DNA of 64,000 nt from Sphingobacterium rhinopitheci (GCF_022627575.1 NZ_JADEYQ010000006.1:147696-211695); one strand, 5' to 3'. Counted from the stretch's first letter, positions 9,300 through 19,275 are shown. Numbers and translations are program-made. Notes: generated from the sequence alone by a model not told the origin.

Positions 9300-9954
9300 A
9301 GATTAAATAATATTAATGTTATTAAAATAATTTAGTATAATATTATACAATAATAATAATTTATAGTGTAATTGTACACTAATTTAATGAATTTTAGTGT
9401 AAAAAAAACACCATGAATAATATAAACCACTAACTACTAGGTAATTAAGCAGATAAATGAAAAATACATGTAATTAAAGGAGATATTTATTTATAACGCG
9501 GCTAAATAATAGTATAATACTACACTACTATATAAATATTCAAAAAGAAATTCAAAGCTTATAAATCAATTAATATGCTCTTTCCTATAAACTATCAGCG
9601 GTAATCAAAAATATTCTTTCTAAAAAACAACACTTTTAACAACTAAAATATACCAAATTAAGCACAGCTTTAAGCTATTACAACGCGCAGTTTAGACTCT
9701 ATTAATTCAAATTCATAAGATGCTTGATATAATATTTCTGTAATTAAAAAGGATAGCCTCTTGGTATATTCCTACTAGAATTAAATAATGTGAAAATGAT
9801 TAAATTTTATATTTCGTTTTAAATAAAAGGGCTTACATTATTTTCAAGTAATACTATTTGTTTGGCTATTGTAAATATTGAATACTACAAGACGATTATA
9901 CAATTATATATGATACCTTTACTATATAGTATGCTATTTCTAATTGATTAAGAG
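9300..9954. other. AT-rich divergent intergenic region
   Basis: A 655-base gap between the divergent fasciclin and cryptochrome genes. It contains short AT palindromes near the fasciclin start (9335-9348, 9364-9381) and repeated GTGTA words, but no open frame with coding character and no RNA gene that I recognise. Confidence 0.5.
9364..9381. promoter_or_regulatory. Palindrome TAGTGTA-n4-TACACTA upstream of the fasciclin gene
   Basis: A perfect 7-bp inverted repeat with a four-base spacer, 65 bases upstream of the fasciclin start; a further TAGTGTA follows at about 9395. Its form would suit a dimeric regulator, possibly the nearby MarR protein, but nothing links the two directly. Confidence 0.3.
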
Positions 9955-9963
9955 TTGAAATAT

Positions 9964-11163
9964 ATGAGCGCAAAAGTAATTTTAGTTTGGTTTAGGAATG
10001 ATTTACGTACACATGATAATGAAGTGCTACTAAACGCTATTCAAAAATCAGACTTTATAATACCTGTTTATATATTCGACCCTCGATATTATGCGAAGAA
10101 CCAATATAATTTTTTAAATACAGGAGCAATAAGACAAGAATTCATTTTAAATTCTGTATTCTCCTTAAAACAAAAACTACAATCTTTAGGTGGTGACCTA
10201 TTGACCTACGAAGGATATCCTGAAGAAATAATTCCGCATCTAGCACAAAAATATGATGTTGATGAGGTATATCATCATCGCGAAGTAGCAAAAAGAGAAA
10301 CAAGTATTTCGGAAGCTGTAGAAGAAGCTTTATGGAATATAAAAATTAATCTTAAGCATTTTATTGGCCATACGTTGTATCACAAGGAAGATTTACCCTT
10401 TCCTATTAGAGATATACCCAACGACTTCAATACATTTAAGAAGAAAATAAGTAAGGAAAGTTCTGTTAGAGCATCTTTTCCTGAAATTACTACTATCAGA
10501 ATACCGCCGCATTTGGAAAAAACGAATCTTCCAAATGGTTTTATAAGTCATGATAATTTAACTGGAGAAGAAATTGCTTTTTCAACTCTTGAAGCGATCA
10601 TTAGTAATGCTAAATCTGAAACAGACCTTTACTGCTATATTTCAAAATTTATATCGATAGGTTCACTTTCGCCTGTTTACACCTATCATCTCTTGAATAG
10701 GTATATAAATAAAACAAACAAAAAAGCCATCAACTCATTATTAGACAACCTATTAATAAGGGATTATTTTCGCTTTATGCTAAAAAAATATCCAAATAGT
10801 GTTTTTATAAACCATTCCAAAAGCTACAGTATAGATAATGTATTGATAGAAAAATGGATTACAGGTAAAACAGATAATGAAGTTGTGAACAATATAATGT
10901 ATAGACTGAATAATTCAGGTGTCCTGAATGAACAAGAACAAACATATACAGCAACATATTTTATATATGAATTAAAACAAAATTGGCTAATTGGTGCTGC
11001 TTATTTTGAGCAACAATTAATTGATTACGCTCCAGCAACAATATACGGGCAATGGTCACATTATGCAGATCAAGGAACAAATATAAAAAATAATAAAACG
11101 GAAGAGGATTGGTATAAATTAAAGGAACAAAATTTAGCTATTGCAGAGTTAATCTGTAATTAA
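9964..11163 (+). CDS. Divergent DASH-type cryptochrome/photolyase homologue
   Basis: A 399-residue protein (start chosen at ATG 9964; an in-frame TTG lies three codons earlier). The N-terminal photolyase domain is clear: VILVWFRNDLRTHDN, then NTGAIRQEFILNSVFSLKQ and the DASH-like VYHHREVAKRETSISEAVEE and HTLYHKEDLPFP segments. The C-terminal FAD domain is recognisable (EKWITGKT, WLIGAAYFEQQLIDYAPA, YGQW) but the residues that normally hold flavin are altered: the NRxRQ motif is NEQEQT (about 322-327), and DYDPCSN is DYAPATI (about 354-360). Thus two Arg, the Asp and the Asn facing FAD N5 are missing. It probably has an altered or lost photochemistry. Monocistronic; AT-rich but not foreign-looking. 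Confidence 0.8.
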   Translation: MSAKVILVWFRNDLRTHDNEVLLNAIQKSDFIIPVYIFDPRYYAKNQYNFLNTGAIRQEFILNSVFSLKQKLQSLGGDLLTYEGYPEEIIPHLAQKYDVDEVYHHREVAKRETSISEAVEEALWNIKINLKHFIGHTLYHKEDLPFPIRDIPNDFNTFKKKISKESSVRASFPEITTIRIPPHLEKTNLPNGFISHDNLTGEEIAFSTLEAIISNAKSETDLYCYISKFISIGSLSPVYTYHLLNRYINKTNKKAINSLLDNLLIRDYFRFMLKKYPNSVFINHSKSYSIDNVLIEKWITGKTDNEVVNNIMYRLNNSGVLNEQEQTYTATYFIYELKQNWLIGAAYFEQQLIDYAPATIYGQWSHYADQGTNIKNNKTEEDWYKLKEQNLAIAELICN

Positions 11164-11296
11164 TTTATCTATTATAGACAAAAATGTGCGTAATTTTAAC
11201 AACTTTTTTTTTAATGCAAAAAATTAAATTTCAGTAGCAAAAACCCTCAATAATTCCTAAATTTGGCAAATTCTTTAGAATACATTAAAATTTATA

Positions 11297-14038
11297 ATGG
11301 ATAAACTGACATATTTGAGTAACGCCGATTCTAGTTATATCGACGGCTTATATCAAGCGTACAAGCAAGATCCGAACTCGATTGACTTTGGATGGCAAAA
11401 ATTCTTCGAAGGATTCGAATTTGGTCAAGGATCGGAAGGCGTAAGTATTGATGCATCAGATGTTTCTGAGCACGCGTTAAAAGAAATCAATGTTCTTAAT
11501 ATGATTCACGGTTACAGAGATCGTGGTCACTTATTTACGGACACAAACCCAGTTCGTGAGCGTCGCAAGTACTTCCCTGGTAAAGAATTAGAAACATTTG
11601 GCTTATCTGAAGCTGATATGGATACCGTATTCAATGCTGGTATCGAATTAGGCGTTGGTCCTGCAAAATTACGTGACATTCGTCAAATAATTGAGGATAC
11701 CTACTGTCGTTCTATCGGTGCTGAATTCAAATATATTCGTAATCCGGATAAAATCAAATGGTTACAAAGTCGTATGGAAGCGGACCGTAACCAACCAAAG
11801 TACTCTAAAGAAGAGAAGAAACGTATATTACAAAAAATCAACCGCGCTGTTGTATTTGAAAGCTTCTTAGGAACAAAATTCTTAGGTCAAAAACGTTTCT
11901 CTTTAGAAGGCGCTGAAAGTTTAATTGCTGCTTTAGATTCAGTTATTGAAAAAGGTGCTAACTTAGGTATTGAAGAATTCATGATTGGTATGGCTCACCG
12001 TGGCCGTCTTAATGTTTTAGCAAACATTATGGGCAAACCATACAAAACTATCCTTTCTGAATTTGAAGGTAAAATGTACAAACAAGAAGATCCTGAATTA
12101 TCATTTGGCGGTGACGTTAAATATCACTTAGGCTATTCTTCAGATATAAAAACAGATAGTGGTAAGTCGATACACTTATCATTAGCACCTAACCCATCTC
12201 ATTTGGAAACAGTAGATCCAATTGTTGAGGGTATGGTACGTTCTAAAATTGACATGAAATATGATGGTGACTCTTCAAAAATTGCCCCTATCTTAATTCA
12301 TGGTGACGCTGCTATTGCAGGTCAAGGTGTTGTGTACGAAGTAACACAAATGTCAAAATTAGAAGGTTACAAAACAGGCGGTACTATCCATATTGTAATC
12401 AATAACCAAGTAGGTTTCACGACGAACTATAAAGATGCTCGTTCGGGTACTTACTGTACAGATGTTGCAAAAATCACTTCTTCACCAGTATTCCATGTCA
12501 ATGGAGATGATCCTGAAGCAGTAGTATATGCTATTGATTTAGCAGTAGAATACCGTCAGAAATACAAAACTGATGTTTATATTGACTTATTATGTTACCG
12601 TAGATTTGGTCATAATGAGGCAGATGAGCCTAAGTTTACGCAGCCTTTATTATACAAAGCTATTGAGAAACACGCTAATCCTAAAGAGGTATATGCGAAG
12701 AGATTAGAAGCTGAGGGTACTATCGAATCTACGTATGCTAAAGAAATCGAGAAAGAATTTAAAGACTACCTACAAACGCAATTAGACGCTTCTAAAGCGG
12801 TTGAAGTTTTAGAAGAAGAAGTTCCTATGTTTGGTGGTGCATGGAAAGGCATCCGTCCTGCTAAAAAGGCAGATATCTTCCATACTGTAGACACAAAGGT
12901 AGATGATAAAACATTCTTAGCTTTAGCGAAGGAGATTACGACATTACCAAAGGATAAAAAATTCTTCCGTAAGATTTCTAAATTATATGAAGATCGCGCA
13001 GCGATGATCGACAAAGATTCATACGACTGGGCAATGGGTGAATTGATGGCTTACGCCACCTTATTGAACGATGGAAAACGTGTTCGTATTTCTGGTCAAG
13101 ATGTGCAGCGTGGTACATTCTCACACCGTCATGCGGTATTAACATTAGAAGATTCTGAGGAGAAATATGCACCATTAGCAGAAATTAAAGGTGGTGACAA
13201 ATTCAATATTTTCAACTCTTTCCTTTCAGAATACGCCGTTTTAGGTTTCGAATATGGTTACGCTTCAGCGAATCCTCAATCGTTAACTATTTGGGAAGCA
13301 CAGTTTGGTGACTTCTACAATGGGGCACAGATTGTAGTAGATCAGTACTTATCTTCTGCTGAGACAAAATGGAAACGCTCTAATGGGTTAGTAATGATGC
13401 TTCCTCATGGTATGGAAGGTCAAGGTCCAGAACACTCTTCAGGTCGTATCGAACGATTCTTAGAATTGTGTGCTAATGATAACATGATCATTGCAGACTG
13501 TACTACACCAGCTAACTACTTCCACTTATTGCGTCGCCAGTTAGTACGTGATTTCCGTAAACCTTTAGTTGTATTCACACCTAAGAGTTTATTGCGTCAC
13601 CCTAAAGTAGTTTCTTCATTAACAGATTTTACATCCGCAAACTTCCAAGAAGTTATCGACGATTCATTCGTAAAAGCTGCTGCTGTTAAGCGTGTATTAT
13701 TCTGTACAGGTAAAATCTATTACGAGTTGTTAGAGAAACAACAATTAGAAAATCGTACTGATGTTGCTATTGTTCGTATTGAACAATTATACCCTTCTCC
13801 AGTTGAACAATTGAAAGCTATACGTGCTAAATACAGTAAAGCAACAGATTTCATCTGGGTACAAGAAGAAAACGAAAACATGGGTGCTTGGCCTCACTTC
13901 TGCCGTATCTTCAGAAAAACTGATCTTGAATTTACAGATGCTATCTGTAGAAGCGCAAGCGGTAGTCCAGCAACAGGCTATATGAAACAACACGTTGCTC
14001 AACAACAAGCAATTATTAATAAAGCATTTGAAATTTAA
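11297..14038 (+). CDS. sucA: 2-oxoglutarate dehydrogenase E1 component
   Basis: The 913-residue thiamine-diphosphate enzyme decarboxylates 2-oxoglutarate and passes the succinyl group to lipoyl-E2 in the TCA cycle. It has the N-terminal DSSYIDGLYQAYKQDP E2-docking helix, the MAHRGRLNVL motif (about 230), the HGDAAIAGQG thiamine motif (about 334) and the NNQVGFTT segment. The C-terminal transketolase-like pyrimidine domain contains HGMEGQGPEHSSGRIERFLE. The length matches SucA/OdhA. sucB follows after 67 bases, with a hairpin in the spacer; no E3 (lpd) is in the window. Confidence 0.97.
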   Translation: MDKLTYLSNADSSYIDGLYQAYKQDPNSIDFGWQKFFEGFEFGQGSEGVSIDASDVSEHALKEINVLNMIHGYRDRGHLFTDTNPVRERRKYFPGKELETFGLSEADMDTVFNAGIELGVGPAKLRDIRQIIEDTYCRSIGAEFKYIRNPDKIKWLQSRMEADRNQPKYSKEEKKRILQKINRAVVFESFLGTKFLGQKRFSLEGAESLIAALDSVIEKGANLGIEEFMIGMAHRGRLNVLANIMGKPYKTILSEFEGKMYKQEDPELSFGGDVKYHLGYSSDIKTDSGKSIHLSLAPNPSHLETVDPIVEGMVRSKIDMKYDGDSSKIAPILIHGDAAIAGQGVVYEVTQMSKLEGYKTGGTIHIVINNQVGFTTNYKDARSGTYCTDVAKITSSPVFHVNGDDPEAVVYAIDLAVEYRQKYKTDVYIDLLCYRRFGHNEADEPKFTQPLLYKAIEKHANPKEVYAKRLEAEGTIESTYAKEIEKEFKDYLQTQLDASKAVEVLEEEVPMFGGAWKGIRPAKKADIFHTVDTKVDDKTFLALAKEITTLPKDKKFFRKISKLYEDRAAMIDKDSYDWAMGELMAYATLLNDGKRVRISGQDVQRGTFSHRHAVLTLEDSEEKYAPLAEIKGGDKFNIFNSFLSEYAVLGFEYGYASANPQSLTIWEAQFGDFYNGAQIVVDQYLSSAETKWKRSNGLVMMLPHGMEGQGPEHSSGRIERFLELCANDNMIIADCTTPANYFHLLRRQLVRDFRKPLVVFTPKSLLRHPKVVSSLTDFTSANFQEVIDDSFVKAAAVKRVLFCTGKIYYELLEKQQLENRTDVAIVRIEQLYPSPVEQLKAIRAKYSKATDFIWVQEENENMGAWPHFCRIFRKTDLEFTDAICRSASGSPATGYMKQHVAQQQAIINKAFEI

Positions 14039-14053
14039 TAAAATATAAACTTC

Positions 14054-14085
14054 CCGCTGTATATAGCATTATCTATATACAGTGG
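14054..14085 (+). other. Stable hairpin between sucA and sucB
   Basis: Arms CCGCTGTATATAG and CTATATACAGTGG (one G-U pair) with a six-base loop. It lacks a following U run, so it does not look like a full terminator. It may protect the sucA 3' end or adjust sucB expression. Confidence 0.6.
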
Positions 14086-14105
14086 TGGTTTAAAAAATAA
14101 GATTT

Positions 14106-15332
14106 ATGAGCTTAGAAATCAAAGTCCCTACGGTGGGTGAATCAATCACCGAAGTAACATTGGCCCAATGGTTAAAACAAGATGGCGATTACGTCGAAAT
14201 GGACGAAAATATTGCTGAATTGGAATCAGACAAAGCTACTTTCGAATTACCTGCAGAAAAAGCTGGTATCTTACGTATCATTGCTCAAGAAGGTGATACA
14301 TTAGAAATCGGTGCTGTAGTATGTGCTATCGAAGAAGGTGGTGCTCCTGCTGCTGATGCAAAAACAGATGCTCCTGCTGCGGCTGCTTCAACTGCTGCTG
14401 CAACAACAGAAGCTTCTGAAAACCCTGATTCATACGCTGCTGGTACAGCATCTCCTGCTGCTGCAAAAATATTGAGAGAAAAAGGAATTGATCCTTCTAC
14501 AATTAAAGGCACAGGTAAAGACGGCCGTATCACGAAAGAAGATGCCGAAAAAGCTGTTGCTAAGCCTGCTGCTCCAAAAGCTGCTGAGCCTAAGTCTGCT
14601 CCTGCTGCAGCTCCTGTAGCTGTTGCTGGCGAACGTAACGAGCGTCGTGAGAAAATGAGCTCTTTACGTAAAACTATCGCTAAGCGTTTAGTAGCTGTAA
14701 AAAATGAAACGGCTATGTTAACAACGTTCAACGAAGTAAACATGCAGCCTATCATGGACTTAAGAGCTAAATACAAAGATGTTTTCAAAGAGAAACATGG
14801 TGTTGGCTTGGGTTTCATGTCATTCTTTACAAAAGCTGTTACTACAGCATTAAAAGAATGGCCTGCAGTAAATGCACGTATCGAAAACAACGAGATCGTT
14901 TATTCTGACTTTGCTGATATCTCTATCGCTGTTTCTGCTCCTAAAGGTTTGGTAGTACCTATTATTCGTAATGCGAATGCATTATCTTTACAAGGTATCG
15001 AAAAAGAAATCATCAACTTAGCTACGAAAGCTCGTGACAATAAATTAACTATCGACGAGATGACTGGTGGTACATTTACTATTACAAATGGTGGTGTATT
15101 TGGTTCAATGATGTCTACACCGATCATCAATGCTCCTCAATCAGCTATCTTAGGTATGCACAATATCGTTCAACGCCCTATCGCTGAGAATGGTCAAGTA
15201 GTTATTCGTCCTATGATGTATATTGCATTATCTTATGATCACCGTATCATCGATGGTCGTGAGTCGGTAAGCTTCTTAGTTCGTGTTAAACAATTATTAG
15301 AAGATCCAGCTCGTTTATTATTAGAAGTTTAA
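14106..15332 (+). CDS. sucB: Dihydrolipoyllysine succinyltransferase, E2 of 2-oxoglutarate dehydrogenase
   Basis: The 408-residue E2 has one lipoyl domain (residues 1-77) with Lys43 in ELESDKATF as the lipoylation site, an Ala/Pro-rich flexible linker (about 82-115), a peripheral subunit-binding domain ([16 protein letters not shown] to [12 protein letters not shown]), a second Ala/Pro linker, and the catalytic acyltransferase core with His379 and Asp383 in DHRIIDGRE. It transfers succinyl from lipoate to CoA. It lies directly after sucA and is presumably co-transcribed; a very strong terminator follows. Confidence 0.97.
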   Translation: MSLEIKVPTVGESITEVTLAQWLKQDGDYVEMDENIAELESDKATFELPAEKAGILRIIAQEGDTLEIGAVVCAIEEGGAPAADAKTDAPAAAASTAAATTEASENPDSYAAGTASPAAAKILREKGIDPSTIKGTGKDGRITKEDAEKAVAKPAAPKAAEPKSAPAAAPVAVAGERNERREKMSSLRKTIAKRLVAVKNETAMLTTFNEVNMQPIMDLRAKYKDVFKEKHGVGLGFMSFFTKAVTTALKEWPAVNARIENNEIVYSDFADISIAVSAPKGLVVPIIRNANALSLQGIEKEIINLATKARDNKLTIDEMTGGTFTITNGGVFGSMMSTPIINAPQSAILGMHNIVQRPIAENGQVVIRPMMYIALSYDHRIIDGRESVSFLVRVKQLLEDPARLLLEV

Positions 15333-15350
15333 TCTTCCTAATAAACACGG

Positions 15351-15400
15351 ATACATACAAAAAGGTCGCTTTATCTATAAAGCGACCTTTTTGTATGTAT
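15351..15400. terminator. Bidirectional terminator, 23-bp perfect stem
   Basis: Arms 15351-15373 and 15378-15400 are exact inverse copies (core AAAAAGGTCGCTTTA / TAAAGCGACCTTTTT) with a four-base loop. It ends both sucB and the converging sulfatase-like operon. Confidence 0.92.
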
Positions 15401-15418
15401 TGAATTTGAGATTAAAAA

Positions 15419-17359
15419 CTATTCCACAGTCAATTTATTCGCAATCATACTATTATTGTAGCGCTGTATAAAGGCTTTAAGCTTCGTCTCCAAAGAATCC
15501 ATTATAGGCAACTCACCTGGAGATATTAAATTATCCTTTTGAAGCCTATCACTTTTAAGATTATATAGTGAAATTGGTTTTTGTCCATCATGGCTCAAGA
15601 AATAATCATTATAATATAGATTATAGGAGCTCCCTATATTATTAACTACAAAATTATCTTCATTAGTATCAAAAGCATCAAAACCAAAAGCAAAATAAGG
15701 TTTGGGATAATGAATATAATTAAGCACCGTCGGCATAATATCTATTTGCTGCACCAATTTATCGGACATACCTTTAAGATTCCCTCCGGGATAATAAAAA
15801 ATGATAGGAATAGCAAATGAGGTTGCTGAAGTCTGATACTCGGGCAAGAAACTTTGACTAGCGTGATCAGCACAGAGCACAAATATCGTATTATTATACC
15901 AAGGACTTTTAGAAGCCGTAGCAAAAAATTCACGCAGTGCATTATCTGTATACCCCAATGGCTCATGCAAAGGGATATTTCCTTTCGGAAATTTACCGTT
16001 ATACTTTTCAGGCACCTTAAAGGGATGATGCGACGATAGTGAAAAGAAACTTGCAAAAAATGGCTGTTTAAAAGTATCCAATGTATTTGCCATGTATTGC
16101 ATAAAAGGCTCGTCCCAAATTCCCCATATACCATCGTAATCAGCATCGTTATTATATTCATTTTTACCATAATAATGCTGTATACCCGCCAACTTCATAT
16201 AGGCAGAAAAACCCATACTTCCATTGGGTGCTCCATGAAAAAAAGCCGTTTCATAGCCTTCATCTCCCAATAATTTGGCCATACTTGTTGTCTTATTGCC
16301 CGAATATACGGACAATACAAAAGGCTCGCCTACAGAGGGTATACCTGTAATAACAGAAGGCAATGCGTCTATAGACTTACGACCATTGGCAAATGCATTT
16401 TTAAAGGTATAAGATTCACCTATCAAAGAATCCAAAAAAGGAGTATAACCTTTATATTTTCCACCTTGAATATCCTGATTAAGAGCACCTATATGCTCTC
16501 TACCAAAACTCTCCAAAATCAAAACTACTACATTAAGCTTCCTAAATGCTGACGTATCATTAGGCAAATGCGTGGTATTATATACTTTATCTATTTCTTC
16601 TTCGGACAAATAGTTCACCTCTTGCAATGTAACAGCTTTCAATGTCTTCAAAATACTAAAAGGTGTATTCAAAACAATACTCATCTCATCTGGATTATTG
16701 ACATAATCTCCAGCATTACTTAAGGTAATAGGCCTCGTACTATGAGCCCAGCCACCACGTACTCCACCAATAAATAGAAATGCAACAAACAAAAATGAAA
16801 CAGTTTGTATCACATAATAAGACCAAGAAAAACGAGATGGCTTTATAAAGCGGAAAAGGTTATAAATTTTGATTAGACAAAATACAATACATCCAAAAAC
16901 TATGAATAGATACCAATATCCTAACAGAAAATCAACGAGCAATTGTCCTATATTTTGCTCATTAGCAAATTGCGAAAAAACAGTACCCGTGGTTCTTTTT
17001 AAGGTAAAAGGATAGTACCCATAATCAATTAAATTCAACGCTATGCCTATACTATTGGTCCCTACAAAAATCCACTTACACAGCTTTTGATAGGTTTCAT
17101 TATACTTAAATGGAATCGGTGCCATTTGCATAACTATAAATAGAATATTGAGATATAGAATGGCTACTATATCAAACTTAACCCCTCCTTGCATCATGGT
17201 CAAAAAAGAAGAAGTATTTACTTGCGGAAATAAACTTAGATTAATCCAATAAAAACCTATTCGCATGAAGGAATATAATGCCAATAGGCACACAAAAGCT
17301 ATTATTAAAGCCGTGAGACTATTAAAATAACCTTTCAATAAAACTTTTTTATTCATCAT
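15419..17359 (-). CDS. LtaS-like membrane sulfatase/phosphotransferase, second of a tandem pair
   Basis: The 646-residue protein has about five N-terminal TM segments (residues 10-190) and a C-terminal alkaline-phosphatase superfamily domain facing the periplasm. Visible active-site elements are the metal-binding Glu in LILESFG, the probable nucleophile Ser in NGRKSIDALPS, HHPFKVPEKY and the metal pair in CADHASQS. This architecture is that of LtaS/OpgB-type enzymes, which move phosphoglycerol or phosphoethanolamine groups from lipids. A Gram-negative has no lipoteichoic acid, so a glycan or lipid decoration role is more likely. It follows its paralogue after two bases. Confidence 0.85.
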   Translation of the reverse strand: MMNKKVLLKGYFNSLTALIIAFVCLLALYSFMRIGFYWINLSLFPQVNTSSFLTMMQGGVKFDIVAILYLNILFIVMQMAPIPFKYNETYQKLCKWIFVGTNSIGIALNLIDYGYYPFTLKRTTGTVFSQFANEQNIGQLLVDFLLGYWYLFIVFGCIVFCLIKIYNLFRFIKPSRFSWSYYVIQTVSFLFVAFLFIGGVRGGWAHSTRPITLSNAGDYVNNPDEMSIVLNTPFSILKTLKAVTLQEVNYLSEEEIDKVYNTTHLPNDTSAFRKLNVVVLILESFGREHIGALNQDIQGGKYKGYTPFLDSLIGESYTFKNAFANGRKSIDALPSVITGIPSVGEPFVLSVYSGNKTTSMAKLLGDEGYETAFFHGAPNGSMGFSAYMKLAGIQHYYGKNEYNNDADYDGIWGIWDEPFMQYMANTLDTFKQPFFASFFSLSSHHPFKVPEKYNGKFPKGNIPLHEPLGYTDNALREFFATASKSPWYNNTIFVLCADHASQSFLPEYQTSATSFAIPIIFYYPGGNLKGMSDKLVQQIDIMPTVLNYIHYPKPYFAFGFDAFDTNEDNFVVNNIGSSYNLYYNDYFLSHDGQKPISLYNLKSDRLQKDNLISPGELPIMDSLETKLKAFIQRYNNSMIANKLTVE

Positions 17360-17361
17360 AA

Positions 17362-19233
17362 TTAATAAGAAAGGAAATCCTTAAATACAGATTGAAAATA
17401 GGCCTTGCTCTGATAGATCAATCGATCTACAAACTCTTTCGACTTGCTATAGTTTTCGACAAAAGCAATTTTTTGCCCCTGCATATCAAAAGATGCGGAT
17501 TGATCATTTGTTACGACGCCAAATGTATTATTTGAATTAAAAAAAGCAATATGCTGCCTATTTTTAGCAAATAAATTTGTTGAGTATTTAAATGGTGATT
17601 TATCTGCCGATACAAAACTCCATAACGTTGAAGCGATATCTAACTGACTAACTACATCGTTTACTACTTGTCCTCGAAATTCATCTTTCAAAGCGCCTCC
17701 AAATAAAAACAAAGGTATATGGTAACGATTAGGATTCTCTAAGCCATATTTTTCTGTAGGATATATGTTGCCATGATCTGATACTACCACAAAAATAGTG
17801 TTTTTATACCAATCTTGTTTTTTTGCTTCCTCCACAAAAGTGTTAAACATCGTATCGGTATAATAGGCTGTACTACGGTATGCATCTGCTTTTGTGTTAC
17901 TACCAAATTTATATTCCCCATCGAGTGTATACGGTTCATGGTTTACCAAGGTATAAAAAACACTGAAAAATGGCGTCTGCTCGGTATTTAAATCTTTGAT
18001 CATCTGCGAAGCTATCACATGGTCATATACTCCCCAACTATTGCGCTTCACATCCAAAGGAAAATTATAGGTATCCACCACGCGGGATATACCATGCGCA
18101 TACATATAGCTTTTAAAATTGTAAAACTCAGATTGACCACCATGATAAAAAGAAGTACTATAGCCCAAAGAATCATATACCTGACTAATACCATTCAGAT
18201 TCTCATGCTTAGGGATATATTGTATTATGCTCTCAGTCCCTTGCGATGGAAACCCACTAAGGACGGCTATCATCCCTTTGTCGGAGCGATCAGCAGCAGA
18301 ATAAGCACGCGTAAAGTTGATGCCCTCAGACATTATATCACGCATATTGTTTGTAATTCCTTTTTCCCCACCTAGATTTTCAAAAACTTGAGCTACCATT
18401 CCCTCCAGTATAATGACCACAACATTGGGTTGCTGAACCTTTAGTATATTGACTATCGTATCATTAGCTACTGGCAATACTTCATTGGCCAATCGTACTG
18501 CTTCTTCCTCCTCCATAAATTGATAGGGATTTTGCTTGGAACTCTTCAACATATCTTTTGCAAATGCCCAGTAAGTATTTACCGAAAGGTGATTCATTAC
18601 ATTATGATCTGAAAAATAAACAGCGCTAGGGTTTAATGTTGCACGTCCATAACCTCCCCTTAAAAAGGTAAATATTATAAATGAGCCTAATACTAGACAA
18701 ACGATAATAGATAGATTGGTATGTCTGCGATAAATAGCAACTTTAACAACAAACAAATGATAGAAAAAGTGCGCTATCGTAAAGAATAAAACTAATACTA
18801 AAGCAGCATTGATGAGCATGCCCATATCTATAGAACTGGAAACCCCTCCTACTGTGCCCATTCCCAATAATATTGCACGCTTAGAGATTTTTTCCCCCCA
18901 TGCTTCATATAGTGGTAGATTGACAATAGTAATTAAGGCAAATATCAAAGTAGGCACGAATGTATAAATACGTAATAGCCAAGGTGATACCGCTCTTTTA
19001 ATAAATAAATTTTGTATACAATAAAAAAGGAAAGGAATTACCATTAGATAGCATGCCAATGATAAGTCTAAACGTAAACCATATATATAAGCAAAGAATA
19101 TATCTTGCGCACCTTCTGACTTCTCCCAATTATTAATTAGAAAAACAGTGCGATCAAACCAACATAATACTAACCAATATAGAAAGTATACCGTAAAAAA
19201 AGCAAAATTCGATCTTGTAACGGATTTTCCCAT
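17362..19233 (-). CDS. LtaS-like membrane sulfatase/phosphotransferase, first of a tandem pair
   Basis: Start placed at ATG 19233 (an in-frame TTG lies three codons upstream), giving 623 residues. Like its neighbour it has about five TM segments and a periplasmic sulfatase-fold domain: metal Glu in IILEGMVAQ, probable nucleophile Ser in AADRSDKGMIAV, VNHEPYTLDG and the VVSDHGNIYP metal motif. The two proteins are only distantly similar outside these motifs, so the duplication is old and they likely act on different substrates or at successive steps. Promoter upstream at 19268. Confidence 0.85.
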   Translation of the reverse strand: MGKSVTRSNFAFFTVYFLYWLVLCWFDRTVFLINNWEKSEGAQDIFFAYIYGLRLDLSLACYLMVIPFLFYCIQNLFIKRAVSPWLLRIYTFVPTLIFALITIVNLPLYEAWGEKISKRAILLGMGTVGGVSSSIDMGMLINAALVLVLFFTIAHFFYHLFVVKVAIYRRHTNLSIIVCLVLGSFIIFTFLRGGYGRATLNPSAVYFSDHNVMNHLSVNTYWAFAKDMLKSSKQNPYQFMEEEEAVRLANEVLPVANDTIVNILKVQQPNVVVIILEGMVAQVFENLGGEKGITNNMRDIMSEGINFTRAYSAADRSDKGMIAVLSGFPSQGTESIIQYIPKHENLNGISQVYDSLGYSTSFYHGGQSEFYNFKSYMYAHGISRVVDTYNFPLDVKRNSWGVYDHVIASQMIKDLNTEQTPFFSVFYTLVNHEPYTLDGEYKFGSNTKADAYRSTAYYTDTMFNTFVEEAKKQDWYKNTIFVVVSDHGNIYPTEKYGLENPNRYHIPLFLFGGALKDEFRGQVVNDVVSQLDIASTLWSFVSADKSPFKYSTNLFAKNRQHIAFFNSNNTFGVVTNDQSASFDMQGQKIAFVENYSKSKEFVDRLIYQSKAYFQSVFKDFLSY

Positions 19234-19267
19234 TAAAAACAAAGGTGTTATAGTTAAAAAATAAAGG

Positions 19268-19275
19268 CAAAACTA
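19268..19275 (-). promoter_or_regulatory. Candidate -7 element of the LtaS-like pair
   Basis: TAGTTTTG on the minus strand fits TAnnTTTG, 34 bases upstream of the ATG chosen here. The nearest TTTG upstream is only 14 bases away. Confidence 0.4.

Noticed and set aside
14285..14890. Long minus-strand open frame inside sucB
   Set aside because: It mirrors the Ala/Pro-rich linkers of SucB; its protein is low complexity (Ala/Ser-rich) and the sense strand encodes a clear E2.
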